Positions 47,068 to 56,158 of a DNA stretch of 64,000 nt are shown in pieces. The notes beneath the pieces are model-generated. The model saw only the letters and a program-made list of their open reading frames with translations. It was not told the DNA's origin and ran no database searches. Location of the stretch: positions 1 to 64,000 of the forward strand of contig CAMNTH010000016.1 of NCBI GenBank assembly GCA_946557785.1. Reading direction: 5' to 3'. The translations under genes were made by a program, and so were the position numbers. Origin of the DNA: an uncultured Blautia sp. GTDB taxonomy: Bacteria; Bacillota; Clostridia; Lachnospirales; Lachnospiraceae. Each line of letters starts with the position of its first letter. Positions within the stretch are counted from its first letter, which is position 1.

Positions 47068-47925
47068 TTACTTTTTCTTCACAGGAATCCAGATCTCACA
47101 ATAATACTTCTCATCCTGCGTTCCATTCGGATACTTTGTGGGGTCATCATACATCTCCACACAATATCCTGCTGCAAATTCATATTCCTTAAGTGCAGGC
47201 AGCCATTCTGAGAATATCTTTATATTCACATCCTGCAGAGCATTCGGCATTGCCCCCACGCATGGAAAAACTGCCCATGTCAGCTCCGGAATCGTTCTTG
47301 TAATAAATCCCTCCGGCACATCTCTCCCGTCTGTATATGGATCTGCGATCAGATACTCAAATGTATCATTTCCCATCTTTTCATCAATATTAATTCCATA
47401 CGTACCACAAACTACCCTTCCCTTTCCGGCCTGAAAATGCTCCTGCCAGAAACTTGGCACCACTTCCTTTGCTCTTTCATAAGTGAATGTCTTTGCATTT
47501 GCTATAACTGTGAATGCGTCTTTCTTCTCAATTCTGTAATCCATGAGATATCCTCCTTCTAATGAAAGTTTTACTTTAAGCGGAGCGAAAGATTTCAGCA
47601 TCACCTTATCCTTACGTGCTGCTGTAGGAGTCACACCATGAAACCTTGAAAAAGCTTTGGCAAAGCTGTCCGGCGAATCATATCCATACTTCATGGCTAT
47701 ATCAATAATTCTTTCATTACCGGTTGCCAGATCATTCCCAGCAAGGGCCAGCCGTCTGTTACGGATATATTCTGAAATAGTAAAACCGCAAAGCATGGCA
47801 AAACCTTTCTGAAAATAAAATGATGAAATATTCACATAGTCCGCTATCATATCAATTGTAAGTTCATCTGTGATACGATCCTCAATATACTGTATTGCTG
47901 TGCCGATCGCTTCCATCCAATCCAT
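47068..47925 (-). CDS. AraC-family regulator with GyrI-like effector domain
   Basis: A 285-residue regulator. The ATG at 47925 follows AGAGGAGAAAAAAT. The AraC DNA-binding domain is at the N-terminus (about 1-105): DMIADYVNISSFYFQKGFAM, RRLALAGNDL, and FAKAFSRFHGVTPTAARK. Residues about 125-285 form a GyrI/AraE-type small-molecule binding domain (FTVIANAKTF, GTYGINID, WAVFPCVGAMP). Proteins of this build (Rob, YdeE-like) respond to drugs or hydrophobic compounds. The next plus-strand gene is pepT and the other side is gene debris, so no target is obvious. Confidence 0.92.
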   Translation of the reverse strand: MDWMEAIGTAIQYIEDRITDELTIDMIADYVNISSFYFQKGFAMLCGFTISEYIRNRRLALAGNDLATGNERIIDIAMKYGYDSPDSFAKAFSRFHGVTPTAARKDKVMLKSFAPLKVKLSLEGGYLMDYRIEKKDAFTVIANAKTFTYERAKEVVPSFWQEHFQAGKGRVVCGTYGINIDEKMGNDTFEYLIADPYTDGRDVPEGFITRTIPELTWAVFPCVGAMPNALQDVNIKIFSEWLPALKEYEFAAGYCVEMYDDPTKYPNGTQDEKYYCEIWIPVKKK

Positions 47926-48078
47926 ATTTTTTCTCCTCTGCTCCATTCTATTTCTTTCCGCCATAGTAATAGTCTACCACATCACAGATCAGCTTTCCCG
48001 ATTATTTTTGCAATCATTTGTCCCAGTTATTTTCAGAAGCATCCATAAAGTTCTAAGAACTCTGGATTTAACAAAAAA

Positions 48079-48302
48079 TCAAATATATTCATTGCAGCCT
48101 ATACCAATAATATCAAAACCCCAACATTTTTTCTTATACTTCTCAGCTTCCAAATGGCTTCCGCCTTTTCCATGAATATATAAAACTACCTTTTCCACAA
48201 TTGTCTGCTTCTCGTTTCCGTCCCGTCCTCTCCATGCACATGCGAATGATTATGTTATCCATGAGACACCAAATTTCCGTGTTCATCTTGTATTAAATGC
48301 AT
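48079..48302 (-). pseudogene. His-rich protein start joined to an alpha/beta-hydrolase fragment
   Basis: An ATG at 48302 with GTAGGAGGACCAG upstream encodes MHLIQDEHGNLVSHG, a stop, then HNHSHVHGEDGTET in the same frame. A frame change leads to QTIVEKVVLYIHGKGGSHLE, DIIGIGC and a stop at 48079. The first part resembles the metal-binding N-terminus of small His-rich clostridial proteins. The second is the first strand and oxyanion-loop region of an alpha/beta hydrolase. Two genes were probably fused by a deletion. It follows the FmdE gene in the same direction. Confidence 0.55.
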
Positions 48303-48317
48303 CTGGTCCTCCTACTT

Positions 48318-48878
48318 TTATACTGAATATCTATTATATTCTTCATAACAGTCCATGCAAAGCATTTCCCCGCCCTGTATCCGTATCATATTCTCGGATG
48401 TTGTTTCTCCACACCGGCTGCAGGTAATCGATTTGAAAATCCTGGCGCCCTCCGGTAAAGCCAGTTTTGTATCTTTCACATCAAACATGTCCTGTGGTTT
48501 CAGTGCCTGGTAATAGTCAAAAGATTCAGTCCGCGTCATCCCTTCCGGGCGTGATTTTAACACCAGCCGAACAGATTTCCCGTTTTTGCGGTTATAGAAA
48601 GAAAATGCCTGTTTCCCACGCATATGAAACAGAAGATTCCCTTTCCCAATACTGCATCCCAGGATCACCTGGATCGCATCTACTCCACAAGCATCATTTT
48701 CTGCAACGCAGACCAGTTCTTCATCCTTAGAAATACAGCCCTGATCCTTCGGTAAATCTGAAAGAGAAACATCCAGTAATTTCAGTGCATAAAGTGCCGC
48801 CTTATATCCGATGGTCAGGCCACCACATTCATGTCCGTGGAAAGCCACGCATTTTTTCCAAAGTCTTGTACGATCCAT
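48318..48878 (-). CDS. FmdE-family protein with C-terminal zinc finger
   Basis: A 186-residue protein. The N-terminal FmdE domain begins FHGHECGGLTIGYKAAL (His14, His16, Cys18) and continues with NDACGVDAIQVILGC, a putative metal-binding set. The C-terminal CSRCGET and CMDCYEEY form a four-Cys zinc ribbon. FmdE was named from a methanogen molybdenum formylmethanofuran dehydrogenase operon, but in Clostridia it occurs with metal ABC transporters, as here. A role in handling the transported metal or cofactor is inference. The ATG follows GTAGGAGGAAAT. Confidence 0.87.
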   Translation of the reverse strand: MDRTRLWKKCVAFHGHECGGLTIGYKAALYALKLLDVSLSDLPKDQGCISKDEELVCVAENDACGVDAIQVILGCSIGKGNLLFHMRGKQAFSFYNRKNGKSVRLVLKSRPEGMTRTESFDYYQALKPQDMFDVKDTKLALPEGARIFKSITCSRCGETTSENMIRIQGGEMLCMDCYEEYNRYSV

Positions 48879-48913
48879 ATTTCCTCCTACATATGCCAGT
48901 ATATTGTGGCAAT

Positions 48914-49216
48914 TTATATTGTAACTGTTTCTGTTATAGTTCCATTTTCACTGATTCCGTCTATGTAATCCCTAATCTTTTGTTCTTCTTCCCACATAAG
49001 CTGTTTCTGCAGTTTTGCACGGTCAATACACCATTTCTCGGTCTCCCCAGCTGTTCCTGTATTTTTCCAGGCGGTATCCCTGTAAGAGATTTCTGTACAA
49101 TGCTCCTTCAGCCATAACGCGGCAAATGTGTTCAGAACTTTTCCTGCACTTGCTTTAAAAACGCATTTGTTTGAAGGCATTCCTTTTGTAACTGCCAAAG
49201 CTCCATCTGCATCCCC
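48914..49216 (-). pseudogene. Decayed small gene between ATPase and fmdE genes
   Basis: An ATG at 49216 directly after GGGGGG begins MQMELWQLQKECLQTNAF and stops after 26 codons. A different frame is open from 49198 to 48914 (94 codons, including DTAWKNTGTAGETEKWC and LMWEEEQKIRDYIDG). Another stretch, GYRLEKYRNSWGDREMVY, is read in the third frame. Coding-like sequence alternates among frames, as in a gene with several frameshifts. I do not recognise the family. Confidence 0.4.
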
Positions 49217-49231
49217 CCTGCTCTTATTTTT

Positions 49232-49984
49232 TTAATCTACCATAACGATCTTCTGTCCTCTCACATCTGCTGTTTCCCCCTGCACTCCATAAATCTGCCA
49301 GATTGCCTCTCTGTCGATCACATGCGCATCTCCATACCGGAATACCGCACCATCCCGCATCAGAAGGAAGCGGTCACAAAAACGCAGCGCAAGATTCAAA
49401 TCATGGATGACCATAATAGCGGCAATACCTGTTTCGTGACAAATGTCCCTGACGGTCTGCAGTACCTGATACTGATTCTTCAGATCCAGGCTGCTGGTGG
49501 GTTCATCCAAAAGCAGCAATTTGGGTTTCTGCGCAAGCGCCCTGGCAAGCATTACCTTCTGACGCTCCCCACCGCTTAATTCATTCAGAAACCGCCCTCT
49601 CATCTCTGTTAGTCCAAGCCGCTCCATAGCTTCATGGACGATCCTGTGATCATTTTCCGTAAATCCCCACTGCATATATGGCTTTCTTCCAAGCATCACC
49701 ATATCATGGACTGTCATCTGTGTATTCGGAATTGTCTGTGCAACAAATGCCATCCTTTTTGCCGCCTCCCGCATCGGCATCCTGCATATTTCCTCTCCGT
49801 CAAGGGAAATGCTGCCCGCCTCCGGGTCTATGATACGGTTGAAGCATTTCAGCATTGTACTTTTTCCTGCCCCATTATTTCCCAGAACAGAAAGGAACTT
49901 GCCGTCTTCCAGTTTAAAATTGATTTCCTTTAGGACCTGCTGCCCGCCCTGGTAATGGAATTTCAGATCCTTCACTCTTAGCAT
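49232..49984 (-). CDS. FecE/FepC-type ABC transporter ATPase
   Basis: A 250-residue ATPase of iron-chelate/cobalamin-type importers. Walker A GNNGAGKST, signature LSGGE, Walker B LLLLDEPTSSLD, and switch VIHDLNLA (the HDLN form is typical of FecE/BtuD). It overlaps the permease gene by seven bases. It powers the FecCD-type permease encoded upstream. Confidence 0.93.
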   Translation of the reverse strand: MLRVKDLKFHYQGGQQVLKEINFKLEDGKFLSVLGNNGAGKSTMLKCFNRIIDPEAGSISLDGEEICRMPMREAAKRMAFVAQTIPNTQMTVHDMVMLGRKPYMQWGFTENDHRIVHEAMERLGLTEMRGRFLNELSGGERQKVMLARALAQKPKLLLLDEPTSSLDLKNQYQVLQTVRDICHETGIAAIMVIHDLNLALRFCDRFLLMRDGAVFRYGDAHVIDREAIWQIYGVQGETADVRGQKIVMVD

Positions 49985-51042
49985 ACGCCTTTCCTCCTTT
50001 TAAAAAGCAGATACAGAAATAACGGTGCGCCAAGGAAGGAAGTTACGGCGCCTGTAGGCAGGATCACCGGACTAACAACCGTCCGTGCAAGCAAATCACC
50101 CAACAGAAGCAGGGATGCCCCTGCCAGGATGGTTCCCGGAATCAGATAAACATGATTATTTCCCACAAGTCTTCTCACAATATGCGGCGCTACCAGACCG
50201 ATAAAATTAATCAGTCCCACATGCGATACAATGGCAGAAGCAGTAAGGCAGCAAAGGACCATGTTGATCAGGATCATCCGCCGCACATGGATGCCAAGAC
50301 TGGCAGCCGTCTCTGTTCCGGCAAGAAGAGCGTTGAAATCCCAGCGGTGAAAAATAGAATACACCGAAGAAAGCAGCACGACCAACAGCATAAAACGGAT
50401 CTGCCCCCATCCGGCGCTGCCAAGATTCCCGAAAGTCCAGAAGGTAAGCGTTGTCAGTTCCACTTCATCTGCAAAATACTGCAGAAGCGTGGTCGCTCCC
50501 GTGAACATGGAACTGATAGCAACCCCGGCAAGAACGATGGATTCCGGTGTAATCTGGCTGAACCTGGACAATCCCAGTATGACAGCTGCCACACCCATGC
50601 TTCCCGCAAACGCAGCCAGGGAAATCCACAGGCCTCCGCCGTTCTGAGCGCCGGCATTCAGTCCGATAATGGCAAATGCCGCACCGAAGCTGGCTCCCTG
50701 AGACACGCCAAGGGTGGACGCAGATGCCAGAGGATTATCCAAGATCGACTGCAGAACACAGCCCACCACCCCAAGTCCAGCTCCGGCGATCACGGCTGTA
50801 CAAATGCGGGGAAGCCGGACATTCTGCACCACCACATTGATCTTCGGGTCATTGGCTTGATTCACGATCCCGCGCAGCAGCTCTGTCACCGGTGTATCAT
50901 AGGATCCGGCCCAGAGAGACAGTAAAACCGCCGCAGCCAGAACCAGGCCCAGGAGAACCAAAATCCAGATGCTTTTCACCTTATTTTTGTGGTACTCACC
51001 GCCGCACCCATTATTCTCCAATGGTAATCGGTCTGAATTCAT
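49978..51042 (-). CDS. FecCD-family ABC transporter permease
   Basis: A 354-residue inner-membrane permease with about ten helices. FecCD signatures include RLPRICTAVIAGAGLGVVGCVLQ, NPLASASTLGVSQGASFG and FIGLVAPHIVRRLVG. The ATG at 51042 follows AAGGAGAATGGTT and overlaps the binding-protein gene by 32 bases. Such permeases carry siderophores, haem, cobalamin or other metal chelates; the type cannot be told from sequence alone. Confidence 0.93.
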   Translation of the reverse strand: MNSDRLPLENNGCGGEYHKNKVKSIWILVLLGLVLAAAVLLSLWAGSYDTPVTELLRGIVNQANDPKINVVVQNVRLPRICTAVIAGAGLGVVGCVLQSILDNPLASASTLGVSQGASFGAAFAIIGLNAGAQNGGGLWISLAAFAGSMGVAAVILGLSRFSQITPESIVLAGVAISSMFTGATTLLQYFADEVELTTLTFWTFGNLGSAGWGQIRFMLLVVLLSSVYSIFHRWDFNALLAGTETAASLGIHVRRMILINMVLCCLTASAIVSHVGLINFIGLVAPHIVRRLVGNNHVYLIPGTILAGASLLLLGDLLARTVVSPVILPTGAVTSFLGAPLFLYLLFKRRKGVC

Positions 51043-52105
51043 AACCATTCTCCTTCAGTTCCCCGGAAATATCCTCGCCAAGAAATGTCTCGAAAATTTC
51101 CGTTACTTTTTCCTCAATATTGAGATCCGCAAACCGCTCCGGATATAAGACGGACGCTGCATAATAAGTGTCGGCCAGCGCCATATCCAGATTGGAAGCA
51201 AAAGAGCGGAAAGAAATCTGGGAGTATATGTTTCCCTCCTGTACGGCTACCAGCTGCTCATAATACTCCGGATTCTCCGCATAGTTTTCATTGATCAGTT
51301 CCATACCATTAAAATCCAGAAAGATCACATCCGGATCCCAAGCAAGCACTTTTTCCAGTTCGATATTAAATGCGCCTGTCTGCCCGGTTTCATCTGCCAA
51401 GTTCTTCGCCCCGATCGCCGCAAGAGGTCCATATCCTGCTTCCGTTCCGTCAAATCCGTGTATTCCCTGAAAGCTGACCCCTCCCACATACACCGTTGGC
51501 TTTTCTTCCTGCAGCACCTGGGAAGTACGGGTCTCCAGATCTTCCCTTATATGGTTCATATAGTCGGTCAGTTCCTGCGCCCGTTCTTCTTTTCCATAAA
51601 TCTCACCCAGGATTTCAAACGTTTTGTAGGCATCCTCGTCCATCATGCCATCACTGCCCGGGATCACCGCCACGGGAATGCCTGTGGTCTGCTGCAGTTG
51701 ATCCGGATCTGCTCCGCTGCGGGCAGACAAAATAATCACATCCGGATCCAGCGTGATGATTTCTTCTGCATAAGGATCTCCATTCCCGCCGATCACCGGA
51801 AGTTCTGCAAACTGCTCGCCGTTTACGATGCTGTAGCTCCGGGAAATATCTTTCCCCTGTTCATAATCTTCTACACCGGCGACAAGATCCTGTGCCTGCA
51901 TATAACAGGTATAGCGCAATGCGCCGACTCCGGAACAGACAATACTTTCAACCTGTTCCGGAATCGCCACCTCACGGTCCGCACCGTCTGTGATTGTCCG
52001 TATTTCTCCCACTGCAGATACGGAAGATCCAAAATTACCGCATCCGCACATGGCAGTCATTCCCAAAGCCGCTAACAGTAATAGCCTTATTGTTTTCTTT
52101 TTCAT
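51011..52105 (-). CDS. ABC transporter substrate-binding lipoprotein (BtuF/FepB-like)
   Basis: A 364-residue lipoprotein. The signal peptide ends at a lipobox-like AMCGCG (Cys20 or Cys22). The two-lobe binding domain starts TITDGADREVAIPEQVESIV and has SGVGALRYTCYMQAQDLVAGVED. That segment is frequent in clostridial and archaeal metal-chelate binding proteins. LDPDVIILSARSG and WDPDVIFLDFNG are the paired lobe strands. First gene of the importer operon, with the permease start overlapping its end. FmdE downstream suggests a metal-related ligand. Confidence 0.92.
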   Translation of the reverse strand: MKKKTIRLLLLAALGMTAMCGCGNFGSSVSAVGEIRTITDGADREVAIPEQVESIVCSGVGALRYTCYMQAQDLVAGVEDYEQGKDISRSYSIVNGEQFAELPVIGGNGDPYAEEIITLDPDVIILSARSGADPDQLQQTTGIPVAVIPGSDGMMDEDAYKTFEILGEIYGKEERAQELTDYMNHIREDLETRTSQVLQEEKPTVYVGGVSFQGIHGFDGTEAGYGPLAAIGAKNLADETGQTGAFNIELEKVLAWDPDVIFLDFNGMELINENYAENPEYYEQLVAVQEGNIYSQISFRSFASNLDMALADTYYAASVLYPERFADLNIEEKVTEIFETFLGEDISGELKENGYEFRPITIGE

Positions 52106-52149
52106 CCAGAAATCTCCTCTTAACCTCAGTATTTTTGTAAATTGACAAA

Positions 52150-52178
52150 ATTATATCAATTCAGCTCGCCTGCAACAA
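52150..52178 (-). promoter_or_regulatory. Promoter of the FecCD-type importer operon
   Basis: TTGTTG (52173-52178) and TATAAT (52150-52155), 17-base spacer, on the minus strand. The sequence ATTGATATAATTTTGTCAAT (52141-52160) is an interrupted inverted repeat over the -10 and may be a metal-regulator site. Confidence 0.6.
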
Positions 52179-52198
52179 GCCTCCCTGGGGGATAAAAA

Positions 52199-52260
52199 AT
52201 ACGAATCTTCCATAGAAATCGGTGTTTTTCACACCTGACCTTCTGCGGGAGATCCGTATT
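52199..52260 (-). terminator. Long hairpin upstream of the importer promoter
   Basis: On the minus strand AATACGGATCTCCC pairs with GGAAGATTCGTATT (some mismatches), with an inner GGTGT/CACC hairpin, and TTTTTTA follows. It stops transcription arriving from the GNAT side before the importer promoter. Because it precedes the promoter it is not part of the importer mRNA. Confidence 0.75.
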
Positions 52261-52269
52261 CTTTCTTTT

Positions 52270-52458
52270 CTATATGTATTTTGGGGCGCAAAAGCCCCTC
52301 AACTGCATTTTTGAAAACACTCTTTTTCTAATCAGCTGGCGGTTTAAGATTCCTTTCTCACTCTGTATGTTTTCATAAAGTGTTTTATACTGCCACCATG
52401 GGGGATCTTTCCTTTCTTTACCTTGCGGTAAATCCAGAAAAAACTGTCGGCCTTTTTC
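52270..52458 (-). other. Open minus-strand fragment without a start, unidentified
   Basis: Between the importer promoter and the GNAT gene, one frame is open for 62 codons with protein-like composition, for example KERKDPPWWQYKTLY and GILNRQLIRKRVFSKM, ending RGFCAPKYI and TAG. A stop lies just upstream and there is no start codon or ribosome site. It is probably the 3' end of a deleted gene, ahead of the terminator at 52199-52260. I do not recognise it. Confidence 0.35.
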
Positions 52459-52481
52459 TTAAGCATAAAAAATATTCATAT

Positions 52482-53159
52482 TTATGCTTCCGTTTTTCTC
52501 AATATCCAATAGGAGCCATACTGTATCCCATCATGCCCCCTCAACGTCTCCCGCCTTTTCTGAAATCCCAATTCTGCCAATGCCTCCGTGCGTTCCTGCG
52601 CTTCCGGCACTGCCTTTGTAGCCAGAATTTCACAGGAAAACATGAAAAAAGCAGGGGAAAGCAGGGGCTTCAGTATTTCTTTGATACATTCCTTCTTTTC
52701 ATAATCACTGCACAGATCCAGTCTCAGCAAACCACATTCTGTAAAATAATCTTCTGCCTCCCTGTGAAACAGCTCGATTGTCCCCACTGCTTCTCCAATA
52801 GCACGGTCAAAAATACTCCATCTGACAAAACCTTTTCTCTCATATTCCCAAAGCCAGTACCTGATTGCTTCTTCCATACGTTCCAGAGATGTATAATGGA
52901 ACGTATCTCCATGGCAATTGTCACTGTTAAACAGCGGTACTGCTTTCTCATCGGAGTATACTTTCAGCAGATCTGCCCCGTCAGACTCTTCCACCAGACG
53001 CAGGCGATAACGCCCGGTATCAAATATGGGGCAATCCTCGTACACCTTCCCATCATCAGCAGTTTTCTTACGCACAGCAAACACTTCGCAATTTGTTCTC
53101 CAAGAGCCGTCTTCCGAAGCTTCCCGGCATTCCAATAACGCTTTCATAAATTCACTCAT
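52482..53159 (-). CDS. GNAT-family N-acetyltransferase
   Basis: A 225-residue acetyltransferase of the RimJ/RimL-like type. The GNAT core starts at about residue 50 (YRLRLVEESDGADLLKVYSDEKAVPLFNS), continues with RWSIFDRAIGEAVGTIELF, and ends with ALAELGFQKRRETLRGHDG. The first 45 residues are an extra N-terminal segment. The ATG at 53159 follows AGAGAGGAT. The WYL regulator gene lies 50 bases upstream on the same strand, so they may be co-transcribed. Acceptor unknown. Confidence 0.88.
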   Translation of the reverse strand: MSEFMKALLECREASEDGSWRTNCEVFAVRKKTADDGKVYEDCPIFDTGRYRLRLVEESDGADLLKVYSDEKAVPLFNSDNCHGDTFHYTSLERMEEAIRYWLWEYERKGFVRWSIFDRAIGEAVGTIELFHREAEDYFTECGLLRLDLCSDYEKKECIKEILKPLLSPAFFMFSCEILATKAVPEAQERTEALAELGFQKRRETLRGHDGIQYGSYWILRKTEA

Positions 53160-53209
53160 CAATTTTATCCTCTCTTTTTTCTTAGCATCTTATCACATGT
53201 ATGCGACAG

Positions 53210-54130
53210 CTATATGTCGTAATTGGATAAAAAATTTTGAGCTGTTTCGATCAGCTCATTACGATACTTCTCCGGTGAAATCACCTCAGCCTGGTTTCCC
53301 AGGCTAAGTAATAAGGCCTTCCATAATCGTTCCCCCGGAGACACCCGAATCCACACCCTGGACATTTCTCCGGAAAGCTCCTCCATCTCACTGTCCGGAA
53401 AATATTCTTCTATGATGCTTTTTATTTTCCTGTCAAAATGCACTTCAATTGTGACACAGGTATCTGAATATGCCTCGTCCGCCTGTTTTATAAGCAGTCC
53501 CACATCCTCATGTTTCTTATCTGAATGTTTTGAAGTTACCCGCAGTTCTGAGAGCCTTGCTATTTTAAAAGTACGGTATGCTTCCTGCGGCACAGACCAG
53601 GCAAAAAGATACCACGAATACCATTTATATTGGATTGCCAACGGCTGAACCAGGCGCTTTGTTTCCTGACCCTTTGCATCTCTGTACGAAAAGGTTACCA
53701 GCTTTTCCTCTGCGATGGCCTTTTCCAAAGTCAGATTGTCCCGCTGAACCTTTCGATTCTCCTTCGCAATTCCAAAATCAAAAAAGGTCTTCTGAATTTC
53801 TGTATCCCTTGAAACAGCATGATACTTTTCTATCAGCCCTGCCAGTGTTTCATTTGCGTAAGAGGTCGCCAGGCTTTCCAATGCCTGCCGGATCATTTGC
53901 AGTTCATCCCTGCGGATATCACAATTTTTCATCTTATAAGACGGAAGGATCGAATAACCCCCGTTTTTTCCATGGTTTGAATAAACCGGAATGCCCGCTT
54001 CTGTTATACACACCATATCACGCTGGATTGTTCTGACTGTCACATGAAATCTTTCTGCCAAAACACTTGCTGATACCTTTTCATGATTTAAAAGATAAAT
54101 AATGATCTCCAATAATCTGTCAATTTTCAT
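53210..54130 (-). CDS. HTH/WYL-domain transcriptional regulator (YafY-like)
   Basis: A 306-residue regulator. The N-terminal winged helix has LAERFHVTVRTIQRDMVCI (DeoR/YafY type). The WYL domain (about 135-215) shows VQPLAIQYKWYSWYLFAW, the expected Trp-Tyr-Leu ligand-binding core, then a WCX-like C-terminal extension. WYL regulators sense nucleic-acid or nucleotide ligands and often sit in mobile or defence-rich DNA. Target unknown; the GNAT gene downstream is a candidate. Confidence 0.92.
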   Translation of the reverse strand: MKIDRLLEIIIYLLNHEKVSASVLAERFHVTVRTIQRDMVCITEAGIPVYSNHGKNGGYSILPSYKMKNCDIRRDELQMIRQALESLATSYANETLAGLIEKYHAVSRDTEIQKTFFDFGIAKENRKVQRDNLTLEKAIAEEKLVTFSYRDAKGQETKRLVQPLAIQYKWYSWYLFAWSVPQEAYRTFKIARLSELRVTSKHSDKKHEDVGLLIKQADEAYSDTCVTIEVHFDRKIKSIIEEYFPDSEMEELSGEMSRVWIRVSPGERLWKALLLSLGNQAEVISPEKYRNELIETAQNFLSNYDI

Positions 54131-54313
54131 ATTAAAATCATCTCTTCCCTGTTCTCATATCCAGGAAACAAAATATTCAAATAATGCGTCTTCATTCATA
54201 TCATTCTGGTCACTGAGGCTTTCTTCAAATAAAAAATATTGTAATAGCCTATATAAAACATCCTTTTTACTTTCTTGCACTTTTTTCCAATATAATGTCC
54301 ATGTATACGCCTT

Positions 54314-54796
54314 CTACAAACAGCTTTCCGGCAGTTCCATCTCATCTTTCATGCTCACAAAACCATAACGCTCATACAAAGGCCTTCCCATATCCGTTGC
54401 CTCTAATGAGATATGCTTCACACCTTTCTTCTTTGCTTCCTCTATCAAAAGTTCCAGCGTATGATATGCAACACCTTTTCTCCTATATTTCGGAGCTGTA
54501 TACATATTCATAATATAAGCTTTCCAGCCTGTGGGATTATGATAGGTAGGCATTACCCTAAAAAAGCTGACTCCTCCTGCACCGATAAACTTCTCTCCAT
54601 CAAAGACAAGATATGCGATATGTGTTTCTGCCTGCAGGCACTCTCCATAATATTCCCTGGACTGCTGCTCTACAGGCGGCATCTCTGTACCATCACTCAA
54701 ACAGTTCGCCGCACGCAATACTTCAATCCTTGTTTTAACCAGCAATTCCATGTCTTCCATGCCTGCTCTCTTATAAACAAATTCCATATTCATCAT
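54314..54796 (-). CDS. GNAT-family N-acetyltransferase
   Basis: A 160-residue acetyltransferase. The acetyl-CoA loop is NMYTAPKYRRKGVAYHTLELL near residues 95-115 (R/Q-x-x-G-x-G/A form), with a C-terminal GRPLYERYGFV that is typical for GNAT. Its stop lies 183 bases before the WYL gene and its ATG overlaps the end of a decayed GNAT gene upstream. Acceptor unknown. Confidence 0.9.
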   Translation of the reverse strand: MMNMEFVYKRAGMEDMELLVKTRIEVLRAANCLSDGTEMPPVEQQSREYYGECLQAETHIAYLVFDGEKFIGAGGVSFFRVMPTYHNPTGWKAYIMNMYTAPKYRRKGVAYHTLELLIEEAKKKGVKHISLEATDMGRPLYERYGFVSMKDEMELPESCL

Positions 54797-55396
54797 AACT
54801 CCTGTATTTCTATTTCTTTATGGTAAACCTCTAATTGGTAGGATTTCCATTCCTTAGAACTTAGTATACCATTGTATGCCCTTGCGGGGTTCCATGCTAT
54901 ACCTTGCACTTCGTTTTTCCAATTTTCAAATGCCCCCTTATCTTCATGGTTAAAGCCTTTCCATGTGCAAATAGCAAGTTTCACTGGATCACAATTTTGT
55001 GAATCTACAAAGTGAAATCCTTTTGGAAGCTGGTAGTTCAATTCTATTTTTCTAGAATCACAAATCAAATCAATATTTTCATACATTAACGCATATCCTT
55101 TTTTTGACTACATCAACAAATGCATTTTGCCCATAAAAAAGAACCAGTTCCTGTTCATTATTAAAGTTTGGCATATTTTCTTCTGCGAATACAAATCCCA
55201 CTACCTTGCCCTAATCAAGCCATAGTCTGTTTAAATGCAAATAGGATTTATTCATCCATGAAGATGTAATAGCATATTCAAAAAATGGTGCTGCTACACC
55301 ATTTATAAAAAAATGTTCATATGAATCTACCATAAAATCCCAAACTAATTGCATATCTGTTAAAATCTGAAATTGCTTTGCCGTTATATTTTTCAT
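54793..55396 (-). pseudogene. Broken GNAT acetyltransferase
   Basis: The ATG at 55396 begins MKNITAKQFQILTDMQ and YEHFFINGVAAPFFEYAITSS, then an in-frame TAG at 55211 cuts LNRLWLD from GKVVGFVF. A deletion joins this to MPNFNNEQELVLFYGQ, a stop follows, and the next frame gives LNYQLPKGFHFVDSQNCDPV and AICTWKGFNHEDKGAFENW. These are consecutive pieces of one long Lachnospiraceae-type GNAT (about 300 residues). The acetyl-CoA-binding C-terminal half is gone. Confidence 0.75.
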
Positions 55397-55505
55397 CCTC
55401 TTTTTTCCCTCCATATATATCTAGTTTCGATTTATCGAAGAGTTTCTTTTGTATATGTAACGTCATCCTTTACAGCCCTATCATTTTTTCAAGCTGGAAA
55501 TTTTC

Positions 55506-55946
55506 CTACATATTTAGCCATTGAATAAATGCAGTTTTATCTGCACAGTTATATCCCGCATTTTTATAAAAATCTAATGTTGTCTTCTTCTTTGATCCTG
55601 TAAGCAGCATCATCTTATAACAATTACTTTTTTCCGCTATGGACTTCGCAAACTCTAAGCATTCAGTGGCATAACCATGCCCCCTATAGTCTGCATGAGT
55701 AACAACATTTTCCACAAACGCATACGGACGCACATTTCTTGTCAAGTTTAGAATGATTACACATACACATGAAGAAACAATCTTTCCATCAATAACATTG
55801 ACAAGCAAATGGTGATTCCGGTCTGATACAATCTGCTCCCAAACAGCCGACAAGTATTCCGATGGCTCTGGAACACTCTCCTCATGCAAATATAAATACA
55901 GTTTCAATATTTCCCCTAAATCTTCACGCTTCGCTTCCCGTACCAT
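55506..55946 (-). CDS. GNAT-family N-acetyltransferase
   Basis: A 146-residue acetyltransferase, near the minimum GNAT length. The N-terminus VREAKREDLGEILKLYLYL, acetyl-CoA segment VVTHADYRGHGYATECLEF (near 85-103) and the C-terminal LDFYKNAGY are all typical. Third intact GNAT gene in four kilobases. The frame is complete; acceptor unknown. Confidence 0.9.
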   Translation of the reverse strand: MVREAKREDLGEILKLYLYLHEESVPEPSEYLSAVWEQIVSDRNHHLLVNVIDGKIVSSCVCVIILNLTRNVRPYAFVENVVTHADYRGHGYATECLEFAKSIAEKSNCYKMMLLTGSKKKTTLDFYKNAGYNCADKTAFIQWLNM

Positions 55947-56158
55947 CCTCGTCCTCTATTCTTTTAATATAAATCCCAATCAATCTCTTTCCGGATAATC
56001 CTTATCCTTCCAATACCACCATTGCAATTTTTCAACCTTTGATCTTCTTTTTTTTCAGTATATCATGGAACCCTAAACAGACACCATAATATTTTGCATA
56101 CAAAGATTAGACTTCTTTTCTAACAGATTCACCCCTTTTTCAATCCAAAGAGGTAAGC

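Noticed and set aside
52199-52260. Possible riboswitch (cobalamin or molybdenum-cofactor type) before the FecCD-type importer
   Set aside because: It precedes the importer promoter (52150-52178), so it is not in that mRNA, and it lacks the conserved cores of those riboswitches. A terminator for incoming transcription explains it.
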